A program made the position numbers and the translations under genes. 35,460 bases of DNA from JABDII01 sp041576235. Lineage in GTDB: Bacteria; Gemmatimonadota; Gemmatimonadetes; Gemmatimonadales; GWC2-71-9. The stretch spans positions 1 to 35,460 of the forward strand of contig JBFGLJ010000006.1 in assembly GCA_041576235.1 (NCBI GenBank). Direction: 5' to 3'. Below the pieces are notes generated by a model, which saw only the letters and a program-made list of their open reading frames with translations, had not been told where the DNA came from and ran no database searches. Of the stretch, positions 1 through 8,112 are shown piece by piece; the first letter of the stretch is position 1; the number at the start of each line of letters is the position of its first letter.

Positions 1-1
1 C

Positions 2-1603
2 ACCCCCCCGGCCCCCGCGGGGGACACCGTGTCTCCTCCGGCGTCACCGGAGGTCTCGGCGCCGTTTCTCCCCGCGGATACCGTGGTTGCACGCTCGGGT
101 CTCTACGACTTCGCCGTGGGCACCCATGGGGCGCGCCTCCTCCAAGCCCGGCTCAAGCAATACCGCTCGCAGGCCAAAGGCGCCTCCGCGACCGCGCCCC
201 TCGAGCTACTGCTGGAGGGCAGCGATGTCCTGAGCCTCCGCCTGCTCCGCGGGCAGGACACCGTCCACATCGATCGATGGGTCTTCCGCACCGACGCTCC
301 GGACGAATTCACCGTGACCGGCGACACGGCGATCGTCTTGACGGGAGCGGAGCAAGGTCTCGCGGTAGAACTGCGGTACCGCTTTACCCCCGAGCAGTAC
401 ATCATCGCCGTCGACGGGGAGATCGCCGGCATCGGGCCCAACGGTGCGTTGCTTCTCATTGGGCTGGGCCCGGGCCTCCGGAACACCGAGGTCGACTCGG
501 CGGGTAACGCCAACGACATGGCGTATGTCACGAAGCACGCCAAGACAACCCAGCACAAGTTGTCCAGCCTCGACCCGGGCGTGCCGAAGACTGTCAGCGG
601 GCCGTTCGAGTGGGTCGCCGTCAAATCCAAATACTTCGTCACCGCCCTTCTCGCTGTCGACAGCGGTGCCATGGCCATCAGCGGGATGACCGCGACGGCC
701 CCGTTGGCTGCTGGGGAGAAGCCCACCCGCGCCGACATGTGGGCCAGCATTCCGGTGGCGGCCGATGGCCGATTCCGGTACCGGCTCTACACCGGGCCGA
801 TGGAGCATTCCCGCCTCGCGGCCATCGGCCACGATCTGGATGACGTCAATCCCTATGGATGGCCGGGATTCCGGACCTTGATCCGTCCGGTGGCCGTGGC
901 GGTTCGATGGCTGCTGGTGTGGATGCACGACAACTTGTACATGAGCTACGGGGTGGTGCTGGTCGTGTTTGGGGTCCTGGTCCGGATTATTCTGTGGCCC
1001 TTGAACCAAAAAGGCATGCGCGCGAGTCTCCGCATGCAGGCCATTCAACCCCTCATGAAGGAAGTGCAGGAGAAATACAAGTCGGAGCCGCAGCGCCTCC
1101 AGCAAGAAGTGTTCAAGTTGTACAAGGAACACAATGTCAACCCGTTCGGCGGGTGTTGGCCGGTTCTCCTGCCGCTGCCGGTCCTGTTCGCCCTGTTCTT
1201 TGTCTTCCTCAACACGATCGAGTTGCGAGGGGTCCCATTCTTGTGGCTCCCCGACCTCGCCCGTCCCGATCCGCTGTATATCATCCCGGTTCTGATGGGG
1301 CTCTCCATGTGGGCGGTGAGCAAGATCGGCCAACTGGGGGTGCCTCCCAATCCCCAAATGAAGATGATGCTCTATGTCATGCCCGTGATGATGACGGTGC
1401 TCTTTGTGACGTTTCCATCAGGGCTCAACCTCTACTACACCGTCAGCAACATCGTCAGCATTCCCCAGCAGTGGTTCCTGGCGCAGGAGCGCGTCAAGGC
1501 CAAGCCGAGTGCGGGGAAGGCGCCATCGGCCGCGCCGCCTGCCCGCCCGGCCCCGAAGAAGCCCTCCCACAAGAAGCCCAAGGCGAAGAAACCCAAGCCG
1601 TAG
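2..1603 (+). CDS. yidC: Membrane protein insertase YidC (5' partial)
   Basis: YidC inserts and folds inner-membrane proteins, alone or with SecYEG. The frame is open through the left edge and the N-terminal membrane anchor is missing, so the true start lies outside the window; the GTG at 29 is only an internal codon. Numbering from that GTG, residues about 20-260 form the periplasmic beta-sandwich domain. The conserved insertase core follows: a membrane segment near 303-325 with the groove arginine (R319 in VLVRII), a basic amphipathic cytoplasmic hairpin at about 326-368, the NPFGGCWP motif at 371-378, and three further hydrophobic segments up to about 480. A Lys/Pro/Ala-rich basic tail ends the protein, as in ribosome-interacting YidC tails. 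mnmE follows 34 nt downstream, the usual bacterial yidC-mnmE order near the origin. Family assignment is secure. Confidence 0.96.
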   Translation, partial: TPPAPAGDTVSPPASPEVSAPFLPADTVVARSGLYDFAVGTHGARLLQARLKQYRSQAKGASATAPLELLLEGSDVLSLRLLRGQDTVHIDRWVFRTDAPDEFTVTGDTAIVLTGAEQGLAVELRYRFTPEQYIIAVDGEIAGIGPNGALLLIGLGPGLRNTEVDSAGNANDMAYVTKHAKTTQHKLSSLDPGVPKTVSGPFEWVAVKSKYFVTALLAVDSGAMAISGMTATAPLAAGEKPTRADMWASIPVAADGRFRYRLYTGPMEHSRLAAIGHDLDDVNPYGWPGFRTLIRPVAVAVRWLLVWMHDNLYMSYGVVLVVFGVLVRIILWPLNQKGMRASLRMQAIQPLMKEVQEKYKSEPQRLQQEVFKLYKEHNVNPFGGCWPVLLPLPVLFALFFVFLNTIELRGVPFLWLPDLARPDPLYIIPVLMGLSMWAVSKIGQLGVPPNPQMKMMLYVMPVMMTVLFVTFPSGLNLYYTVSNIVSIPQQWFLAQERVKAKPSAGKAPSAAPPARPAPKKPSHKKPKAKKPKP

Positions 1604-1637
1604 CCCATCCTGCGGGTCCTGCTCTTACATTTCCGCC

Positions 1638-2990
1638 ATGTTGTCGGACACCATAGCGGCCTTGGCAACGCCGCCAGGACGGGCGGCCCTGGCCGTGATT
1701 CGCCTGAGCGGACAGGACGCGTTCGCCGTAGCCAATCGTGTCGTGTACCGATTCCGCGGAGACCGGCCCCGCCGGGCTACGCTGGCGACCTTCCTCGACG
1801 GCGATGGTGCGCCCCTCGATCGCGGCCTCTACACCGTGTTCCCGGCGCCGGAGAGCTATACCGGGGAAGACATGGTGGAGTTCTCGACGCACGGGGGCCT
1901 CCTGGTTCCACCGAAGCTTTTGGCGGCGCTGGTCCTGCACGGCGCACGCCAGGCCCTCCCGGGGGAGTTCACCCGACGGGCCGTGCTCAATGCCAAGATG
2001 GACTTGCTCCAAGCCGAAGGCGTCGGGGACCTCGTCGATGCAACGGCCCCTTCTCAAGCGCGGCTGGCCCTGAATCAACTCGACGGCGGCCTCTCCCGCC
2101 GTCTGACCCAGTTGCGGGAGGACTTGGTCGAACTCGAAGCGCTCCTCAGCTACGACATCGACTTCCCAGAGGAAGACGACGGCCCGCTCCCGGTCGACCA
2201 GGTGGGCGAGAAGCTCGCCGGAGTCGCCGCCCAGGTGGAACGGCTCCTCGCAACCGCCCCCGCCGGCGAGCGGCTCCGGGAAGGCGCTCTGGTGGTGTTC
2301 GCCGGCCGGCCCAATGTCGGGAAGTCGTCGCTGTTCAATGGCCTCCTCGGCCGGGATCGGGCAATCGTGACGGAGCACCCCGGGACAACCCGGGACGCCA
2401 TCGAGTCAGCGACCACCTTCTGCGGCTGGCCCGTTCGCTTGGTCGACACCGCGGGGTTGCGCGACGCCGCCGGTCCCGTGGAGCAGCTTGGGATCGAAGT
2501 GAGCCAGCGGTACCTGGCGGCAGCGGACCTGGTTTTGTTGTGCCTCGAAGCGGGGCAGACTCCGAACGCCCATGAGCGTCGCTTCCTCGGCGAGCGGGGA
2601 GCGACGGCCATGGGGGCGGGGGCGGGGGTGCTCTACGTCAGGACCAAGGCGGATCTGGGCCCCCCACCCACGGAAGGCATGGCCGTATCGGTTATGACGG
2701 GACAAGGATTGGATGAGCTGAAGCAGGAGGCGGCGCGCCAGGTGTTCGCCGGGCAATGGCAACTCGCGGATCTGGAGCCGGTCCTCACCCGGGAGCGCCA
2801 CCGCGACGCCTTGCGGCGGGCACACGACGCCTTGACTGGGGCTGCGCCCCACTTGGTGGCCGGCGGTGACCCGGTGCTCGGCGCCCACCATATTCGCGAC
2901 GCTGTGCGACGCCTCGACGGATTGATCGGAACCGTGGACGTCGAGGACATCCTCGATCGAGTGTTTGCTTCTTTCTGTGTGGGGAAGTAG
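1638..2990 (+). CDS. mnmE: tRNA modification GTPase MnmE (TrmE)
   Basis: MnmE works with MnmG to install the carboxymethylaminomethyl group on wobble U34 of certain tRNAs, using GTP hydrolysis and a folate-derived carbon. The 450-residue protein has normal family length. It has an N-terminal folate-binding domain starting DTIAALATPPGRA, a helical domain, and an inserted Ras-like G domain. The G domain shows GRPNVGKS (223-230), GTTRD (249-253), DTAG (270-273) and TKAD in place of NKxD. The C-terminal CVGK (C447) matches the catalytic C-[ILV]-G-K signature. The ATG at 1638 was chosen because it aligns with the family N-terminus; the longer open frame upstream overlaps yidC in a basic, non-homologous stretch. 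It is probably cotranscribed with yidC. Confidence 0.97.
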   Translation: MLSDTIAALATPPGRAALAVIRLSGQDAFAVANRVVYRFRGDRPRRATLATFLDGDGAPLDRGLYTVFPAPESYTGEDMVEFSTHGGLLVPPKLLAALVLHGARQALPGEFTRRAVLNAKMDLLQAEGVGDLVDATAPSQARLALNQLDGGLSRRLTQLREDLVELEALLSYDIDFPEEDDGPLPVDQVGEKLAGVAAQVERLLATAPAGERLREGALVVFAGRPNVGKSSLFNGLLGRDRAIVTEHPGTTRDAIESATTFCGWPVRLVDTAGLRDAAGPVEQLGIEVSQRYLAAADLVLLCLEAGQTPNAHERRFLGERGATAMGAGAGVLYVRTKADLGPPPTEGMAVSVMTGQGLDELKQEAARQVFAGQWQLADLEPVLTRERHRDALRRAHDALTGAAPHLVAGGDPVLGAHHIRDAVRRLDGLIGTVDVEDILDRVFASFCVGK

Positions 2991-3004
2991 GTGTGGGCTG
3001 AGCG

Positions 3005-3258
3005 ATGTATCCGACACTGCGAGCGGCCATGAGCGCTGTCGTCTGGTTGGACGCCCTAGAGGACGCGCAACGGCGCGCCCACGCCCAAGAGAAGGCCGTG
3101 CGGTGACCGCCGAGGCCGTCTACAGGTCGGGGATCGCCGCCTATCGGCGTGATGAAGCGGAGCTCGGGTTTCTCCGCGCGGCCTGGGACGGACTCAGACA
3201 GCGGTTTCCAGAGAGCCGCTGGCGGACCCGCGCGAATGTATTCGGGGGTCGGGCGTGA
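3005..3258 (+). pseudogene. Remnant of a thioredoxin-family protein, catalytic core deleted
   Basis: Two tiny ORFs lie here, joined by a GTGA overlap: ATG 3005 to TGA 3106 (33 aa) and GTG 3103 to TGA 3258 (51 aa). The first contains WLDALEDAQRRAHAQEKAV, which resembles the first helix and strand of thioredoxin-fold proteins that usually continue into a strand and a CxxC site. The second, AEAVYRSGIAAYRRDE through FPESRWRTRANVF, resembles the TPR-like C-terminal tail of the same kind of protein. The roughly 100-residue middle, including CxxC, is absent and the frame shifts by one. I infer an internal deletion from a formerly single gene. Alternatively these are two small expressed proteins, since the second also overlaps the CDGSH gene by GTGA. 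The family link is from remembered patterns, not a search. Confidence 0.45.
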
Positions 3259-3440
3259 GAATCACGGTGCGGCGCCATGGCACCATCGTGATCGAGGGGG
3301 ATGTCACGATCACCGATGAGGAGGGCAACCCCGTCCCTCGCCCGCCGACCAAGCATCCCGACGTCATCAAACTCTGTGGGTGTGGCCGGTCCGCTCGCCG
3401 GCCGTTCTGCGATGGAAGCCACAAGGTGGCGTCGTCCTAA
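3255..3440 (+). CDS. CDGSH-type iron-sulfur protein
   Basis: A 61-residue protein whose C-terminal half carries the full CDGSH signature C-x-C-x2-S-x3-P-x-C-D-G-S-H (CGCGRSARRPFCDGSH). The family binds a redox-active, labile [2Fe-2S] cluster through three Cys and one His, as in mitoNEET and small bacterial homologues. There is no membrane anchor, so a cytosolic protein is expected. The N-terminal strand region (RITVRRHGTIVIEGDVTI) is typical of bacterial single-CDGSH proteins. The start is GTG at 3255, overlapping the preceding TGA as GTGA, so translation is probably coupled. The stop overlaps the convergent protease gene by four bases. Function beyond Fe-S binding and redox or cluster transfer is not visible. 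Confidence 0.88.
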   Translation: MRITVRRHGTIVIEGDVTITDEEGNPVPRPPTKHPDVIKLCGCGRSARRPFCDGSHKVASS

Positions 3441-4396
3441 GCCGTCTGGACTCCCTGGGCGTGATCCTCGGCGCCCTGGAAGTCCGCGGGATGGGCGCGC
3501 AGGGCCGCGGCGATGCCGCGCGCGCCGACCAGCGCTTCCGCCATCCGATGACCCAGGTAATAACCGGCCCGCTCCGGAATGACTCGGCCGCCCACCAGCC
3601 GCGCGGCTGGGCTCATGCCGCCCGACAGGTAGCGCAGGCGGAACCCCAAGCCGGTGCGGTCCAGGTCGGGGGCCGTAGCGCGGCGGAGGAACGCCTCCAA
3701 TTCGCGGAGACGGTGGTACTGTCTCGTGGCATACCCGAAGTAGCGTGAGGGCGGCAACCCAGGAACCACGGCCTGGGACGCGTGGACGGCCAGCCCCTCG
3801 TTGAGCATGAGTTCGCGCAGGGTCACCCAACTTCCGGTCTTCCAATAGTCGTAGTAGCCGCCGGTTTCGGCGACGACGGTCCGGATGGGGCTCTGGCTCT
3901 GCGGCGAGGTATAGCGCACCGTATGCGCCAACTCGTGCGCCACCCAGAGGGGAATCTGGGTGGCAGGGAGCCCCATCCCGTAGGTCTCGGGGTTGGCGCG
4001 TCCGGTAAAGTGTTCGATGCAGATGAAGGCGATTCCACGCCCGTCCACCACCAATTCACCCGCGTTGGCGCCGCCCACCCCCACCATGAGATAGACGTCC
4101 GTGGGCCGGTCGATCCCGAGCACCGCGGCTGCGCGCGCCATGGCCTCCTCGACGGCTCCCACCACGTCGGTCGATTCGACCAAGGCGAGGAGGTCGGCGC
4201 GATCCGCCGTGAGGGTCTGCGCGATGACCTGGTGTGCCGGTGGCGAGTCGGGATCGAGGACGTAATTCCGCCAATAGGCCGAGAGGACGGCATGATGGGT
4301 TTCGTAATACGATCGGTAGGCGGCGAACCGATCGGGGGCTTTGAGGATGGCGAGGAACTCGGGAACGAGATCGATCAGCACGCGCCACAATAGCAA
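3437..4396 (-). CDS. DUF2268-type predicted Zn-dependent protease
   Basis: A 319-residue protein with a gluzincin-like active site: HELAH at 154-158 (HExxH) followed about 40 residues later by NEGLA (E200), the likely third zinc ligand. The core VYLMVGVGGANAGELV, an acidic IEHF stretch and a C-terminal GYYLGHRMAEALVG match the DUF2268 putative Zn-protease family as I know it. No cleavable signal peptide is evident, so cytoplasmic action or an N-terminal anchor remains open. The start used is TTG at 4396; a downstream GTG at 4381 is an alternative. It lies 27 nt after the rhomboid gene and is the last gene of the long minus-strand operon. The natural substrate is unknown. Confidence 0.78.
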   Translation of the reverse strand: MLLWRVLIDLVPEFLAILKAPDRFAAYRSYYETHHAVLSAYWRNYVLDPDSPPAHQVIAQTLTADRADLLALVESTDVVGAVEEAMARAAAVLGIDRPTDVYLMVGVGGANAGELVVDGRGIAFICIEHFTGRANPETYGMGLPATQIPLWVAHELAHTVRYTSPQSQSPIRTVVAETGGYYDYWKTGSWVTLRELMLNEGLAVHASQAVVPGLPPSRYFGYATRQYHRLRELEAFLRRATAPDLDRTGLGFRLRYLSGGMSPAARLVGGRVIPERAGYYLGHRMAEALVGARGIAAALRAHPADFQGAEDHAQGVQTA

Positions 4397-4423
4397 GGTC
4401 TGCCGAGGCGGTCAAGCAGAGCG

Positions 4424-5257
4424 CTATGCCAGCGGCTCGTCCTTCTTGCGCTGCGCGATGTCGCTCAAGAAGCGCCGTTCTTCGACGGTGAGACTGTTCA
4501 TGCCTTCAGCGCTGATCTTATCGAGCACGCGATCCAGTTCTGCGGTGACGGGATCTTGTGCTCGCTTGCGCGGCCGCGGAGCGGGTGGCGGGCCATGCGC
4601 TTCCGCCGCGAACTCATCCGGCTTCGCGACCAGGACCCGTTCGGGCGGCGTCGGCGTCGGCGTCGGTCGCTGCTGAAAGAGCGTTTGCGCTCGAAAGAAC
4701 GCATACCCAAAGAGCGCCCCCCCCAGGTGGGCCCAGTGGGCAATGCCGTCCGCGCGACCAATCGTGGCCAAGACCAGATCTAGGACGACCAGTCCAATGA
4801 TCAGCGTCTTGGCCTTGATGGGGACTGGAATCGGAAACACCATGAGTTCCGCATCCGGCCAGAAGAGAGCAAACGCCACGGCGATACCCAGAACCGCGCC
4901 CGACGCCCCCGCAAACGGCGCCACCACGGTGAGGCTCGCCAACCCAAGGGACAAGAGCGCACCGCCGAGGCCGCAGAAGAGGTAGAACCGAATGAACACC
5001 CGACTCGAGAGCCGGTGTTCAACGGGCGGCCCTAAGAAGAACAGGAGGAGCATGTTCAACGCCAGGTGGACCGGGCCGGCGTGGACAAACATGTAGGTGA
5101 GAAACGTCCAGGGCGCGCCCCACACGTGACCGGGCCGGAAGACCAAGCGTGGGGCCAGCGCTGGGAGCAGGGTCATCAACAACAGGAGCACCACCGCGTT
5201 GACGACGATTAGTCGCCACACCCAGGGGGTCATGCGGGTGAAGTGGACAGCGCTCAT
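4424..5257 (-). CDS. Rhomboid family intramembrane serine protease
   Basis: A 277-residue polytopic membrane protein. The rhomboid catalytic dyad is visible as GASG with nucleophile S119 and AHLGG with H177, plus the HxxxN motif (H64, N68) in the second membrane helix. Six hydrophobic segments span about 13-185. A soluble tail of about 90 residues, Pro- and charge-rich, is unusually long and ends KKDEPLA. The ATG at 5257 gives the expected short cytoplasmic N-terminus before the first helix. An in-frame TTG at 5299 that overlaps the ddl stop (TTGA) would add 14 residues and cannot be excluded. Such enzymes cleave transmembrane helices of other membrane proteins; the substrate is unknown. Confidence 0.9.
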   Translation of the reverse strand: MSAVHFTRMTPWVWRLIVVNAVVLLLLMTLLPALAPRLVFRPGHVWGAPWTFLTYMFVHAGPVHLALNMLLLFFLGPPVEHRLSSRVFIRFYLFCGLGGALLSLGLASLTVVAPFAGASGAVLGIAVAFALFWPDAELMVFPIPVPIKAKTLIIGLVVLDLVLATIGRADGIAHWAHLGGALFGYAFFRAQTLFQQRPTPTPTPPERVLVAKPDEFAAEAHGPPPAPRPRKRAQDPVTAELDRVLDKISAEGMNSLTVEERRFLSDIAQRKKDEPLA

Positions 5258-5295
5258 GCGATCGATACCCTCATGAGAATAGACGCCGCCGAGCG

Positions 5296-6309
5296 TCAAG
5301 GTGTTCCCGGAGGACGGGCGGGGAGGTGGCAGATCCGCTCACACAGGTCGGCAAATTCGATGCCGGAGGCTCGTGCGGACTGGGGAAGAAGGCTCGTCGC
5401 GGTCAGGCCGGGCAGCGTATTGGCCTCTAAACAGAGCGGTTCTCCCTCGGGTGTCAAGCGAAAGTCGACCCGCGAGTAGCCGCCCAGTTTCAAGGCCCGG
5501 TGCGCCGCCATGGCGAGGTGTTGACACCGCTCCACGACAGCGGGAGGCAAGTCTGTGGGAAAGATCTCCTCGGACATGCCCGGTGTGTACTTGCATTCGT
5601 AGTCAAAAATCGGGTGTTGGGGGATGATCTCGCCGACCGTGAGGGCCTCGCCAGCGAGGATTCCGACAGTGACCTCGCGCCCGGGAACGAACGCTTCGAT
5701 GAGCACCTCGTCGTCGTAACGGCGGGCCTCGGCGACCGCCGTCGCCAATTGGGCTCCCGCCTCTACCACGGCCAACCCGACGGTCGATCCTTCGCGGGAC
5801 GGTTTGACCACCACGGGCCACCCCAACGTCCGTTGGACAAGGTCCGTGGACTGCGGCGCCATCATCCAGTCGGCCGTCGGCACCTCGGCCTGGCGAAACA
5901 AGCGCTTGGATATGTCCTTGTCCATGGCCAGCGCACAGCCCAGCGGTCCCGTGCCCGTGTACGGAACACCGATCACCTCGAGGAGGGATTGCAGAGTACC
6001 GTCCTCTCCCCACCCGCCGTGCAGGGCAAGAAAGATCCGTTCGGCATCCCGCACCACGGGCATGTCGCCCAACCCGGAGATCAAGAGACCGCGCTCGAGC
6101 GCGGCCAGTGCCTCGGGCGGCGGCGGCGCCGGACCGACATCGGTCGAGAGAAAGGCGCCTTCCGCCTGGGGTGCAACGTACCCCGTGGCGGTGTCGACGA
6201 CGCGGACGTCGTGCCCCTTCGAGCGCAAGGCCGTGACGACCTGCGCCGCGGAGGCGATGGCCACCTTGCGTTCCGACGACGTGCCGCCCGTGAGGACGGT
6301 GACCCGCAC
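5296..6309 (-). CDS. ddl: D-alanine--D-alanine ligase
   Basis: Ddl joins two D-Ala residues using ATP to make the dipeptide that ends the peptidoglycan stem peptide. The 337-residue protein has an ATP-grasp fold. It opens VRVTVLTGGTSSER and contains HGGWGEDGTLQ, the conserved YTGTGPL, MDK, the ATP-binding KPSREGSTVGL, and the C-terminal metal-binding EANTLPGLT. The start is GTG at 6309, two bases after the cbs stop; a GGAGG ribosome site lies inside the last codons of cbs. A longer frame to 6453 overlaps cbs and is not homologous. It is embedded between cystathionine beta-synthase and the rhomboid gene rather than in a mur cluster. Confidence 0.95.
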   Translation of the reverse strand: MRVTVLTGGTSSERKVAIASAAQVVTALRSKGHDVRVVDTATGYVAPQAEGAFLSTDVGPAPPPPEALAALERGLLISGLGDMPVVRDAERIFLALHGGWGEDGTLQSLLEVIGVPYTGTGPLGCALAMDKDISKRLFRQAEVPTADWMMAPQSTDLVQRTLGWPVVVKPSREGSTVGLAVVEAGAQLATAVAEARRYDDEVLIEAFVPGREVTVGILAGEALTVGEIIPQHPIFDYECKYTPGMSEEIFPTDLPPAVVERCQHLAMAAHRALKLGGYSRVDFRLTPEGEPLCLEANTLPGLTATSLLPQSARASGIEFADLCERICHLPARPPGTP

Positions 6310-6310
6310 C

Positions 6311-7705
6311 CTATGGGCCTCCGATGAGTTGCTGGAGCAAGTCGTAGCGGGTGATGACTCCCAGGAGGGCGCCATCCCGTTCGACCAGGACGGCCGGCGT
6401 ATCGCGTGACAGCATCGGCGCGACCTGCTCGGCGGGGCAAGCGGCATCGACAACAGGAAAAGGGGCCTCCATGATTTCCCGGACGGGCCGGTCGAGGAGA
6501 CTGGGCTGGGCCAGAGAACGAGCCATCAGCGTTCCCTCGATCAAGCTTCCGACACAGGTCCCGTTGTCCAATACGGGAATCTGGCTGACTTCGTAGGTGT
6601 TCATCAGGTTGAGCGCCTGCCGGACCGCGGCCGCGGGAGACACACTGACGACAGCCGGGGCCTTGGCGGTCCGGCGCTCGAGCAAGTGCTCCACGGTCAC
6701 CTTGGGAATCGCGAGCAGTTGATTCTCCCGCATCCACTCGTCATTGAACACCTTCGAGAGATACCGCTCTCCGGTGTCGCACAAGATGGTCACCACGACC
6801 GCCCGCGGATCATCGAGTGCCTTTGCGATGTCGACGGCCACCGCGACGTTCATCCCGGCCGACCCGCCGACCAGGATTCCCTCCTCACGCGCGAGGCGGC
6901 GCGCCATGGCAAATGATGTCTTGTCGGGTACCGAGCGGAATTCATCGATGGCGTCGAACCAGATGGTTGTGGGGATCTTGTCTCCCCCGACGCCTTCGAC
7001 CTTGTACGGCGCGCCCTCTCCCAACGTCTTGGTCGCCGCATACCCGGCATAGAGTGAACCAACCGGATCCACCGCAATCACCCGGATGTCGGGCTTCCGT
7101 TCCTTGAGGTACTTCCCGGCGCCGCTCACCGTGCCCCCAGTGCCGGCGCCGGCCACGAGGTGGGTCACCGTGCCGTCCGTCTGGGTCCAGATCTCGGGGC
7201 CCGTCGTCGCGTAGTGGGCGTCGGGATTGATGGCGTTATAAAACTGGTTGGCCAGTACAGCCCCGGGGGTCTCCTCGACGATCCGCTTGGCGCGCATCAC
7301 GTAGTTGTCCGGGTGGTCGGGAGGCACCGCGGTCGGGGTGATCACCACTTCGGCACCATAGGCCCTGAGCAGCCGGACCTTCTCTTGCGACATCTTGTCA
7401 GGCATGGTGAAGATGCATCGATACCCCTTGAGCGCCGCGGCTAAGGCCAACCCGACCCCGGTGTTCCCCGACGTCCCCTCCACCACCACCCCGCCGGGTG
7501 AGAGGTCGCCGCGGCGCTCGGCGTCCTCGATGATCGCGAGCCCGATCCGATCCTTGACCGACCCACCGGGGTTCACGTACTCCGCCTTCCCGTAGATCGG
7601 CGTGCGGAGACCGGCGCCGACGCGGGAGAGGTGAATCAGGGGGGTCCAGCCAATCGTCTCGAGGACCGAGGGATATGGTTTGGCATGCGGCGGGAGCGGC
7701 GTCAT
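6311..7705 (-). CDS. Cystathionine beta-synthase with two C-terminal CBS domains
   Basis: A 464-residue fold-type II PLP enzyme. The PLP lysine is K51 in GGSVKDRIG, the phosphate-binding loop is GTSGNTG, and GTGGTVSGAGKYLKE follows. MPDKMSQEKVRLLRAYGAE and the DAHYATTGPEI region resemble cystathionine beta-synthases more than O-acetylserine sulfhydrylases. A pair of CBS domains occupies about 335-462, the arrangement of eukaryotic and some bacterial cystathionine beta-synthases, where it is regulatory. It would condense serine with homocysteine to cystathionine. That fits an organism with AhcY, encoded about 17 kb away, which releases homocysteine. A cysteine synthase activity is possible. 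The ATG at 7705 overlaps the preceding stop as ATGA. Confidence 0.9.
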   Translation of the reverse strand: MTPLPPHAKPYPSVLETIGWTPLIHLSRVGAGLRTPIYGKAEYVNPGGSVKDRIGLAIIEDAERRGDLSPGGVVVEGTSGNTGVGLALAAALKGYRCIFTMPDKMSQEKVRLLRAYGAEVVITPTAVPPDHPDNYVMRAKRIVEETPGAVLANQFYNAINPDAHYATTGPEIWTQTDGTVTHLVAGAGTGGTVSGAGKYLKERKPDIRVIAVDPVGSLYAGYAATKTLGEGAPYKVEGVGGDKIPTTIWFDAIDEFRSVPDKTSFAMARRLAREEGILVGGSAGMNVAVAVDIAKALDDPRAVVVTILCDTGERYLSKVFNDEWMRENQLLAIPKVTVEHLLERRTAKAPAVVSVSPAAAVRQALNLMNTYEVSQIPVLDNGTCVGSLIEGTLMARSLAQPSLLDRPVREIMEAPFPVVDAACPAEQVAPMLSRDTPAVLVERDGALLGVITRYDLLQQLIGGP

Positions 7706-8112
7706 GGGGTGGGGTCTCCCTTGCCGGGAACCCGGAAGATGATCGGTTGCTCGAAAGCGGTGCTGGCCGGCACGCCATTTCGTAGGGCCGGGGCAAACCG
7801 CAAGGCAGGAACGGCTGCGAGGGCGGCGGTGTCCAAGGCGGTGTGGCCGCTGGACTCCTTCACCCGAGTCGAATCGGGAATAGTCTTCCCGGTCGAATCG
7901 ACGAAGAGACGCAACACGACTGTCCCCTCCACACCCTGCTCGAACAGATCGACCGGATACTGAACCGGGGGGTCGGCGTTCACCGAGATCGGGGGTTGGT
8001 CTCTGCGGCTGGTGCCAGACTGCGGAAGCCGTCCGTCTGGTCCGGGTGTCGCACTCCCCCCGCAGGCGCCGATCGCCACGACCAGGGCGAGTCCAAGTCT
8101 CGAGATCGTCAT
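7702..8112 (-). CDS. TonB C-terminal domain lipoprotein
   Basis: A 136-residue secreted protein with a short signal peptide and lipobox (VAIGAC, then GGS), so it should be lipid-anchored. Residues about 50-130 form a TonB C-terminal-type domain: YPVDLFEQGVEGTVVLRLFV, then DSTGKTIPDSTRVKESSG and ALAAVPALRFAPALRNGVP. Unlike true TonB it lacks the N-terminal membrane helix and the long Pro-rich spacer, so it is unlikely to transduce ExbBD energy. A periplasmic binding or scaffold role is more plausible. ATG at 8112 overlaps the mutS stop, and its own stop overlaps cbs, so translation is coupled on both sides. Confidence 0.85.
   Translation of the reverse strand: MTISRLGLALVVAIGACGGSATPGPDGRLPQSGTSRRDQPPISVNADPPVQYPVDLFEQGVEGTVVLRLFVDSTGKTIPDSTRVKESSGHTALDTAALAAVPALRFAPALRNGVPASTAFEQPIIFRVPGKGDPTP

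Noticed and set aside
206..1357. 383-codon minus-strand ORF inside yidC
   Set aside because: Shadow of a GC-rich gene; composition and content (His/Gln/Arg-rich) do not fit a protein family.
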